DNA from: Coffea arabica
Lineage: Eukaryota > Streptophyta > Magnoliopsida > Gentianales > Rubiaceae
Assembly (NCBI RefSeq): GCF_036785885.1
Contig: NC_092312.1
Span: 18,184,001-18,248,000, forward strand
Length of the DNA stretch: 64,000 nt
Direction of reading: 5' to 3'
In this document: positions 35,039-44,765 of the stretch, piece after piece
Position numbering within the stretch: the stretch's first letter is position 1
Layout: each line of letters begins with the position of its first letter
Program-made: the position numbers and the translations under genes
Notes under the pieces: model-generated
The model's input: only the letters and a program-made list of their open reading frames with translations
The model's database searches: none
What the model was told of the DNA's origin: nothing

Positions 35039-36529
35039 AGCAGCAGTTTGGGAGTTGAATCAGGAATTAATCCTCCTCAGTTGATCCACAACAGGATTAG
35101 GAATAGGGTGTCCACCCCCGAAAAATCACCACCCCTATAAACTACTACTACTCTACTGTTGAAGAAAACATGTACAAGACAAAAAGGGAGCAGGAGAAGC
35201 ACAAGTAGCAGGTGAAGGTTCAGTTGTTTCACCCCCAGACAGGCCTACTCAGTGCTTGCTGACCACATCATCAGTTTGATAGAGCAGACGAATTTTACAG
35301 GGACAGTCATACTCGGGGCAGGGGGTGACTCCAGAGAATATGATCCGTTTTAACATCTGGACACAGACTTCCCACTGAGGCGTCCAAGGATTTGTGACTC
35401 TGACCAGCGATTTCTAGGCACTATCCTCTTCCAATCTAATACACTGTTAGTATTCACACGTAAAGGACAATAGAAATCTAGTACTCATCATTTATGAACA
35501 AGTTGTACCTTGTTAACAACAATTGTTTCTTATTGATGCAAAAATCTTTTGAAACTTATCTCCATATTGCTTCATTCACACACTAAAAAGACGGTTAAAA
35601 CAGTAACAAGAGAAAAAGAAAATTTATGAGTATTGCTTCGACCGAATTCTGATAGGAGGGCCATATCAATGCTGGTGTTGAGTTTGGATCTCGTATCTGT
35701 GAAACTAAGATGCCATTCCTGGGTTGTGAATTTAGTTGATCTGAGGACTTGACAGCCCAACTCATAAGGCCTTTAGCCCTCCTCATACTAGGTGCTGGCA
35801 AACAGCAAGGTTCAATTCTGGTAATTCCCAAAGCAATAAACTAACTGGTAGTATCTCATTCGTCATGGCAAATGTCTTGTTTCGAGTCTCCAACTTTCCT
35901 TTTTACTCTTTCTTTTCCTTTGTCAGATTTAGAACGCGTTTTAAACCAAAACAAATAAATTAAAAAATAATTAACTAAACTCTTGTAATCATTTTTCAGT
36001 GCATTCTGTGTAATGCTTATCTGCTATGCATGTAATACAAGTTTTTATTTTACTACAGAGAGTTAAGTTGATCTAGGCTAGCTGACATGTTTGTTCCATC
36101 ACTTCATTTTTTTTTTTTTTTGCAAAATTCTTTTCTAGGAAAATTCTAAATTGAGGACTCACAAATTCCGGCTTTTGCATTGCCAAGCCTGAGCCATATA
36201 AAACGAAAATGGGAAAAAAAAAAGGCTGAAGTATATATACATACTCCAAAACTATGGAAGTTTTTTTATCATCTCCTTTTCTTTTAAAATTTTTTATTGA
36301 AGAAAAGTCATGATACGAACAACAGCACTAGGTCCATTGATTTTCCTTCCTCTAACATGGTTTTGAACATATAAAGTGACCTCTCCAAATAAATACACAG
36401 TACATAGGATTCCAGCAGTAACCGCCGCCGGAGGAGGGGGGGGGGCGCATGGGAGCAGCTACTGATTAGGATGGAAGTATGGAGGGGTTATGCATTCCTT
36501 ATAGACACAAAAAAGACACCATCAAGCCA
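35039..36529. other. Spacer between MRS2 genes A and B
   Basis: Contains the presumed promoter of gene A (near 35040-35200) and the 3' UTR of gene B. A homopolymer T run lies at 36107-36121 and a 9-11 G run at about 36436-36446. No other gene seen. Confidence 0.5.
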
Positions 36530-38825
36530 TCACATTAATCCCAAGTGCTTATACCAGGAAATTGCAATCAAATATAGGACGATGCTGCAAGCTGTTCCGC
36601 CGCCGCAGAATAAGATGAAATAGTAATTGGGAGGATCATTCTTTTGGAAGAGACTAAAGTCGTGGATATTCATACTAAAAACTCCTGTCACAGTGGTAAA
36701 AGCCATGAGCACAACGCCTGCTGTCATGAACAACACCGCCTTTTGCATCATTCTGTTCTGCGTGTCATCCAGCATGATATTGATGTAGTCTTCCGTGTCA
36801 TCTACGTACTCCCTTAGCTTCACAGGACCAGCACGAGCATTTTATAAGTATTGACTTAAAAAGCTAATTAGTAGTATTATGTTCTTGAGAGACTCGTGAG
36901 ATCTTGTAACCAAAAACAAGAAATGAAAGAAAAAAAAATGAAGTTTCAATTCCCCAGATTGTAGATTGATATGCAGAGACGACAAACTGGCAAACGTATT
37001 ACTACAAGGAAAAAAAATACCGTTTTATCTTTTAAGGTTAGTTGTAGTACCATTAGTTGCGTTATCTGCAGTGCCCCATTAATAGAACCCTAATACTGAA
37101 AGCCCCAAAAACCCTTGGGTGTTCCTTGGTAAACTTTTGAGAGCCTAATTTTCCAAACTTTTAAAGGGTATTTTCATTTTAAATTCGTCCTTGAAAGTAG
37201 AATTTCTCACATACGCAGACGCACAAGGAAGAGGATTGAATGCCACGAGGGAAATAAAATTCTTGTCTAGATGCAACATGTACAGTTATAGTCTTAGAGA
37301 TGCTTGCACCATTCTAGAATACACAGGTTTCGATTCCGAATGATCCATCAATATACGAACTTGAACTTGAAAGCCTATGATTGACTTTGGACAACTCTTT
37401 AATTTGCAATAATGCTTTCGAGGGATATATCAGAGTTAGCGAGTTGAGTTACATACAGTTGATAGGCCAGATAATGTTGCATCCACCCGAACAAAGTAGG
37501 CTTCCACGATTATTTCCACATCCTTCACACCGAGATGCTTGCTTTTGCCTATCATGTATCTTCTACTGCTAGTATGGATTGCAAATTGGCTTCCTCTGCT
37601 GAGAGAACTGGCTGTGCGGATTGCCCGTTTCTGGTGGTGCTGTTCGGCAGGGTGAAAATCAACGCTGAAACGGCTGGAATTCCCTCTGTCTTGCGCTAAC
37701 GTTTCACCAGAAACCCTGCTGACTAATAAGATAAAAGAGAATTAAGAGATGCCAAAGCTTGAAAGAAGGCAGTAACAGCCGAAAGCTTGGGACGAGCATG
37801 TACAAAGCGTAACGGGTAAAAGTTGAAATGTATAGGATGTAAAAGAAACATCCCGTGCCTTTCATCCAGGACTCTCTGCACAATTTCATGTTTTATGGAG
37901 GATAGGGAAGAATTCCTAAGCCGCCTCTCAACTGCATCCTTGTTTGTCAGATACATCTTAGCCATATATTCGTCGTTATTCAGCAATCGCTCTAACTCAT
38001 CTCGCAGCTGAAAATTAATTAAGACATTTGCACTGCTCCTATTAGTGATCTACGAAACAAAATTATGAATATTGACTGGGAAAATTAAGGAAGAACTATT
38101 ACCTTTTGAACACGTTGGAATAATTGGGCTAACCGGTTTTTGATCCTGTGCACCCGCTCCAAATTGAGGGTGTTAATTTTTGAAGTCACTTCATCCAATG
38201 CTGGATAAGCTTCCTCCTCCAAAGCCGTTGCCTGCAGATTTCAATGCAAAAAAAAAAAAAAAAAAAAAAGGGTCGATACAGCGCAAACCATAAAAGGAAA
38301 ATAAGGAAAAAGAACAATTCTCTGGCGGGGAGTATTAACCTCTTCGTCCAAATAACCGCAAGCAGCGTCCAGGCAGGCTTCTAATACTACAAACTCAAAA
38401 GGAAGAAGCAGGGGTGGTCCAGTATTATCTCCATTTTGTCCCCTCGTCAATAGCGACTCTTCTTCCCGTGACAGTGCTTCGGTAGCCTGGTGGTGCTGCA
38501 TGATTCTGTGTCGGAGCTCTTCCACGAAGGGCGCGACGGAGGGCTCTCTGGAGTTGAGCAGGAGGACTTCATGTGCCGTAACTATGGCTTTGATGTGCTC
38601 CAAATGGACGATGATGGCCCGTTCCCGCCCTATCAAAGTGGCCGGATACGAGAGGAAAGGATCCAATATTCGAAGATCAAGGCCAGACAGGCCAGTCCTC
38701 CGCATAACACCGTGCTTCCCTGCTTCCACTATATTTGATTCGCCGGTTGAGTCCAGTTGTAGCCATGTTCGGACCCCCGTGGCCTTCTTTCGGAGATGAT
38801 CGCCTCCTCCACTGATGCCAGCCAT
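36530..38825 (-). CDS. MRS2/MGT-like protein, gene B of tandem trio, SMN in place of GMN
   Basis: CorA/MRS2-like membrane protein. Predicted exons are 38825-38340, 38231-38103, 38007-37850, 37718-37457 and 36817-36530, all GT-AG, 440 aa with no stop or frameshift. It has MRRTGLSGLDLRILDP, ERAIIVHLEHIKAIVTAHEV, the 43-codon helix exon (129 nt, the same length as in genes A and C) and LREYVDDTEDYIN before TM1. The pore signature at 393-395 reads Ser-Met-Asn (VFSMNIH), where the family has Gly-Met-Asn. This is a single GGT-to-AGT type change. TM2 (FCGGGTACSIVLYLIAI) is intact. GMN is essential for Mg2+ transport in well-studied CorA/Mrs2 proteins, so function may be altered. An in-frame upstream extension exists, but the MAGISGGG start aligns with the starts of genes A and C. 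Confidence 0.85.
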
Positions 38826-40996
38826 AGAGCGCTGGAAGAAGGAAAAAAAAAAAGAAGAAGAAGAAGAGAATTTCAAATCCAAGAAAGCAAAAATGTAACA
38901 AAAATCAATACTACGCTTAGAGAGTGACTTTTGAGGTGGGAGGGAGGTAGTACCTGATGACCACCACACCACAGCCAACAACTCACAAAATGTGAAATAA
39001 GCCAGCCAGGGCAGGCGAAAAGAACCACCTGAAATTGAAATTGAATGCTTGCAACAATAATGTCGAGGCCATCATGCACGATCGAGCATCTAAATCATGA
39101 CGTCAATGTTCATGCTATCTTGCTGATTAATTTATGGGAAGATCCAATTGACATGTGCTAACTAACCCAACTCATGTACGAATATTATTTCGAGGTTTAC
39201 CACGCCCGTCCACCTGCTAACGTACGAATATTATTTCTGGGTGTTGCAGACATCACACTCTCACTTTTTAGAACCTGCAGATTCGCTGCATGGTGACGGT
39301 ACCTTTGTAGTGGCGGTTACTGCCGGACGTAATATCATCACCAAGTGTTACTCTCCATTTATTTATTTATTTATTTTGATTCTGGAAATATGGTAAACAG
39401 CTACTGGCCTAAGTGAGACTAATTAAAGCCAACTAGCTGATGGATGTAAGTCAAGCTTAGGAAGTTTTGGCACGATTACTTCAGTTTCTTGGGCTAGGAA
39501 AATGGATGCGCAACGGATCTCCTGTCCCATATCCTGTGTCATTTTTTGTCCCACTTTTTATTATATTACTATTTCTCCTTCATAAACATCATGTTTTAGT
39601 TCTTTTTTGTTTCCTTAAGATCCAATAACTATAAATTTAGTAATACACAAAATTTAACAAACTCAAAAAATCAAAATGCATAAAAAATGAGATTTTTTAT
39701 AAATTTTCTGCTGCATTTTTTAATTTTCTATTATATATTATTTTTTTGAAACTGTTGTATTTATTTTTTACTGAATTTATAGTTATTGGATCTTAAAGAA
39801 ACAAAAAAGAACTAAAACATGATGTTTACGAAGGAGAAATAGTAATTTAATAAAAAAACGGAAGAGAATGGCACGGGGTGTGGGATAAAAATTGCGAAAT
39901 GGATGCCATGCCAGCACAAGACAATTTTTTTTTTTTATTTATTTATAATTTTTAACCCTTCCACTCCTCCCCATACTCTTCTTATCTCCCCGTTCTCTTT
40001 TTTATCTCCAACTGCCAAGTACAAGATTCCAACATTGAACCTCACAACAACACGACAAGGAAGAGTCTAAGAACCCCCGGCCTGACCACTGAGCGCATGA
40101 GAAAAAATTTCGATTAATTTGTGAAGTTAACATTCCGGATGTGCCATATGCACAGCTCAAGATCGTCTTCTTTCGTGTACACTGCACAGATATGCAAATG
40201 CGAAGGATTCCTCAACAATTACATTGCTGAAAGGAAGTCTTGCATTGCTCATATTCTTGGCCTGTGTACGTTGCATCACCTTTCCATTTTTTTTTTTTTC
40301 TCAATAGAAAAAGGGGTTTGAAAGTGCATCGTCTTTCTTGCAATTATTTTTTTTTTATGCCGATGAACTGGATATGAGGGAAACAAAAGACAAAGCCCAT
40401 GCTGTTTATGAGATCATTGGGTTAACACAAGTTGCACAGCAAACCGATCGATGTTGTTGGTCTATCGTAAGAGTTTAATGTTTCGTACGTTCGACTTTTA
40501 TTGTCTTTAGTTTTCAGCATGTATGTTTATCGATTCTGTGACCCACTAAATAATTTCGACAGAATTGATTCCGTGTGTCTAAAGTGTGAGAAAGTACGTA
40601 CAAAGTGCAAATTTGGTTAATAAAGCAGGAGGAATTCAACTTGAAAGCTAGATGGCTCTCGTCAGTCTTTATGCTGTACACGAACCGAGTATGCGCACGT
40701 TCATGACTCACAAGATCGATTCATGCACATGTGAAGTTGATTTTGTTTTCTGAAGAAAGGTTGATCAGTTCCTTTTGTTGCAGGAAAGACGTCCCTCCTG
40801 CATGCCGCCAATCAAACTTTATTATTACTTCTTTTTTTCAATTTATGCTTGGAAAATTGACCATATACTTTGTGTCAGACAAGAAAATTGCCTTGCCTTG
40901 CCTTTAAATATGAATAAAAAGATGGGGAAAAAAGTTGCTTCCATTTAAATAATGTGTAATGAGGTACGAACCCTTGTGGAATAATACCATAACTCG
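38826..40996. other. Spacer between MRS2 genes B and C
   Basis: The first part should hold the gene B promoter (A/G-rich tract at 38840-38870). One inverted-repeat element lies at 39523-39887 (separate entry). The remainder shows no gene. T-rich runs occur at 39927-39945, 40287-40302 and 40347-40357. Confidence 0.5.
39523..39887. mobile_element. Foldback MITE with ~120-bp terminal inverted repeats, copy 1
   Basis: The left arm (TGTCCCATATCCTGTGTCAT, then ATTACTATTTCTCCTTC and AACATCATGTTTTAGTTC) is repeated inverted at the right end (GAACTAAAACATGATGTTTA, GGAGAAATAGTAATT, then GGGTGTGGGATA). The arms are about 120 bp and cover most of the 365-bp element. It is related to 49785-50135. Non-coding. 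No clear target duplication was read. Confidence 0.8.
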
Positions 40997-43173
40997 TCAA
41001 TGCAGCAATCCTTTGTATCTATACAGCCACATTGCAATTATGTATATACATATAGTACCAAAGCTGCCGGCACAAATCATCCACAAGAAGGATTTGTTTG
41101 GAGGTTCAGTGTCATTGAACAAATCAATGTGAATGTTTATAGCCAAAACTGCGTCTACGATCATAAAACAAGTCAATGCTACGGTTGCTGTCATCAGCTT
41201 GATCACCATCTCCATCAGGTTGTTCAGTTTGTCATCGAGCATAATGCTGATATAGCCTTCAGTATCATCTACATACTCCCTCAGCTATCAATCAAAAAAA
41301 CAAGTAATCAGAGAATGCTGAATATATATACATATATGTGCACATTTACGAAGATGAAATTCATCAGCAATTTTTGATAGATGGCACATAATTGTAGCAC
41401 ATATACGCCATCGAACTGTCCTAGGGTTCGTTGTTTTACGCAAATTTTTGCCTAATCAAACCTCTGTTTATGTTCGATATATTTAGGAAAACCATTGACG
41501 TGGGTATTATTAGTAAAGTATAAGAGCCAAAATAGTTGAATTGACACAAAATTATTAACGACGGAAGTCCTTTTAACATTTCAGCTACGTACAGTGGATA
41601 ATCCGTTGAGCGTAGCATCAATACGAACAAAGAATGCTTCCAGAAGCATTTCAAGATCCTTTACACTTTGACGTTTGCTTCTGTCACTGCGTTTGCTACT
41701 GGCATAGGTTGCTTGGCTTTTTCTGCTAAATACTGAACTAGCAGCGTCAACAAATTCCTGTTCTTGAGCATGATTGGTATGAAGAAGATCAGTACCATGT
41801 CTGGTGGAACCTTCACTGTTTTCTGTCAAGTTGTCAGCTGGCGTCCTGACAACACAAGAATACTAGCTGAACAAAGAATTCTAACGATGGAAAGGAAATT
41901 AATAAGATCCCTTACGGACCCAAATTCAGCAGAAAAATTTAAAAGAACTCACTAACAAGGCTTTGAAGGCAAGTAGTCAACTAATTTCTAGCGCTAGCAA
42001 TTGAAAAGATTCACTTGCCTATATTCTACGTCTGACAGAATTACTTCGTTATTCTTGTCATCTAGTTGATCTTCGTGTGCACAATAATTTTGAAGCTGCT
42101 GTTGTAGTTGGTTCTCTGTCAGATACATCTTAGACATGGGGTCATCATCATCTAGCAAACGCTCTAATTCATCCTTCACCTGAAATAATGCTTTAGAATC
42201 CCTTCAAATGAATGGAATATAGACAAATAATAACCAGATGATAAGCTTCATGCTAGTATATATTCTAAAGTTTTAGAGCTTAGACTAGCTGAAAAAAAAA
42301 AATACGATCAGTCAAAGCAAGTTTCAAATTCAAAGCATTACTTAACTCCCAATACTGTAAAAGTAAATGAGGACCACCCAAGGGAGAAGTGGAGAACAAA
42401 ACCAAGCATCTAGCAGGAGTATCAAATAGAAAGAAGTGATTTAGAGCACTCGACCTTTTGAACACGATTAGTTATCCCGATTAAGCGGCTCTTAAATTGG
42501 TGCACACGTTCCATGTTGAGAGTAGAGATGTTCGAAGTTAACTCATCAAGTGCCGGATAAGATTCTTCCTCCAATGTAACTGCCTGGCTTGAAATGAAAC
42601 ATTCAAGGCCAAAAATAAACAATTAGTCAAATTAAACTTGACAAGCGAACCAGAAAATGGACATCATCCTCGAAAAATCAAAAGCGAGTAAGTATATGGT
42701 TTCTTTGCCTCGTTGTCCAGCCAAGTGCATGCCTCGTCGAGGCAAGCCTCCAAGACAACAAACTCGAGGGGAAGACGCTTCCGATCATCCAAATTTTCTC
42801 CTCCAAACTCGGCCCCTACTTCCTCTGGATCGATGCTATCATGGTGGTGCAAGATTTTTTCACAAAGCACTTCTGCGAAGGGCGCGACAGCGGGGTCCTT
42901 GGAGTTGAGCAAGAGGACTTCATGAGCCATAATCACAGCCTTGATGTTCTCCACACTGAATATTATGGCTCGTTCACGGCCCGAAATGGTACATGGATAC
43001 GAAAGATCAGGGTCCAGAATACGCAGATCTCGGCCGGTGATACCTGTTCGCCGCATAATAGCATGCTTCCCTGCTTCCAATATATGGGACTGACCGGACG
43101 AGTTGAATAGAAGCCATGGACGGACCCCCAACGGCTTCTTCCTGAGTGGGGAGCTATTGTCAATATCAGCCAT
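40997..43173 (-). CDS. MRS2/MGT-like protein, gene C of tandem trio, AIN in place of GMN, GC-AG introns
   Basis: Predicted exons are 43173-42709, 42583-42455, 42179-42019, 41845-41593 and 41284-40997, giving 431 aa in one frame. Family blocks are present (MRRTGITGRDLRILDP, ERAIIFSVENIKAVIMAHEV, LDELTSNISTLNMERVHQF, VKDLEMLLEAFFVRIDATL). The pore signature at 384-386 reads Ala-Ile-Asn (VLAINIHI) instead of Gly-Met-Asn. The conserved pre-TM1 block is REYVDDTEGYISI, with Asp-to-Gly and Asn-to-Ser changes. Introns 1 and 3 have GC donors: GAG^GCAAAG at 42708 and the textbook AG^GCAAGT at 42018. The intron 1 donor sits exactly where genes A and B have GT. No other donor keeps the frame. The gene could be a divergent transporter, a regulatory subunit, or a gene early in decay. 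Confidence 0.82.
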
Positions 43174-43980
43174 AGCATATAGATCTATCAGCACATTACG
43201 TGCTCTGCTGCGTTTGAGTTACTCAATGCTGTTCACATGCATATTTTGAATCATCAAACCACACCGGCAGATGAACCATACAGCAGGCTCTAATTAGCAC
43301 GTCACACCAGTAGATGACTGATTAACGATACAGCAGGCTGTAATTAACAGTGTTGAAAGCGCTAGAGAAGAGAAAAGGCCAATCCTGTGCAGGTTGGAAC
43401 CCAGGGGTAGTAGTCTGTGGTCAAATAATATAGAAATGGAATCCCAACTGTAGCTTCTGGAATCATGCTTCCAGCTTCCCTTGATTATGAATAGTATTGA
43501 TCACGCTCCTCACAAGTCACAATTGAAACCAGTTTGAGTTTAGAATAGTCATTTTATATTTTTTATATCACATTCTTATTTATTTACACCCTGTCTAGAT
43601 TCATTTGCCTTCGGAATAAAACGGAGAAGAAGTAGCCGGGCCGCATGACTATTACAGGAGTACTAAATTGAGTACTTGGTCAACCTCGCACATGAACTGT
43701 TACAATTGACTTTAGGCGCTGTTGAAACCTACGGCCCCATATCTCCGGGCCCCTATGGAATTTCATTAACAAATTTCGGCCACATGTCCCTATTTTTAAT
43801 TCCCATGCTGAGAGGAGCTAGAATCAATGGAGCACACTCCTTTCTTGTGCAAAATGGCACAGGAAGTGTGCAAACATGCCCCAGTTAAATGCGTTGGATT
43901 AGAAGAAGCTGGGAGTAATTTATGGGGATGGTAGGACAAGCTAAGAGGGGCTCTGAAGAGGAAGGATGGAAGCAGGCATA
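43174..43980. other. Upstream region of MRS2 gene C and spacer to the LINE remnant
   Basis: Presumed promoter of gene C next to 43174. GATGA-CAGCAGGCT-type sequence is imperfectly duplicated (43268-43300 and 43312-43345). No gene recognised. Confidence 0.4.
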
Positions 43981-44765
43981 TTGAACTTGCGGCAAACATC
44001 CTACCGCAGATATGGGAGGCGAGAAACAGGAGACATTTTTTAAAAGCACAACAATAACCCAATGAACACTGATAGCAGATATTGACAGAATGGAGAGAGT
44101 ATGAAAAGACCCTATTGAAGTCAAACTGTGTGATCTCCGCAGAGACACATGAAGAAGGCAATCAGCATTGGCAACCTCCTCAACAAGGCTTCTTGAAAAT
44201 CATCATAGCTACCAAGAACAATCTGCCTTTTGGACAGACTGGAATTGTAGCAGTGGGTAAGAATTGGAAGGGTGAAACTAAGTGGCTTGGGCAATGACTA
44301 AACATAGAATTAGGAACGAAAGAGTTAGCTGCTGCTACAGCTATCAAGTTAACTAAGGTTAAAGCTGCTGAAGAAGGATATCAGAATATCATCCCTGAGT
44401 CAGATTGTAAAGCAGTAATGAACAAGTTATCTATCAAAAATTGCAGGGGTGTAGCAGGTGAAACAGTGCTGGAGAACATCTGAATATCTGAAAAGATTCA
44501 GTTTCAGCACTTTTTTATGTTATCAAACAGACCCTAACTCCTCAATTTCTACAATGTAAGTATTCTTATGTAAGTAAAAATATTAATGCTACCAGTCTTC
44601 TTCTTTTTGTTTTCAACAAACGGCATGCTACAAGTCTTCTAGTTGCTAATTTTGCAGCACAACTTGGAAAAGATATCAGGTGGAAGAGTTTTGGTAATTT
44701 TGCAACACAGGTTGGAAAAGATATCAGACGGAAGAATTTCTTTCCTTTGTGGATATCTTAGATGA
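43981..44765 (+). mobile_element. Degenerate LINE 3' end with RNase H-like domain
   Basis: The + strand has ILPQIWEARNRRHFLKAQ, then WQPPQQGFLKI, GTKELAAATAIKLTKVKAA, NIIPESDCKAVMNKL and finally ANFAAQLGKDIRWKSF. These are in the order of the plant RNase H-like (RVT_3) tail that follows the reverse transcriptase in many plant L1-type LINEs. The frame is broken by several stops and at least one shift after KWLGQ, and the key acidic residues are not all recognisable. A roughly 50-bp stretch (about 44642-44690) is duplicated in tandem at 44691-44740. No reverse transcriptase or 5' part is seen, consistent with 5' truncation. A decayed host RNase H-like gene is the alternative. Confidence 0.7.

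Noticed and set aside
38826-38981. Upstream in-frame start for MRS2 gene B (52 extra residues)
   Set aside because: The extension is Phe/Ser-rich low complexity, and the MAG start aligns with those of the sibling genes.
42664-42708. Reading through the end of MRS2 gene C exon 1 without a GC donor
   Set aside because: It would add unrelated residues and reach a stop. The GC site aligns exactly with the GT donors of genes A and B and restores the frame.
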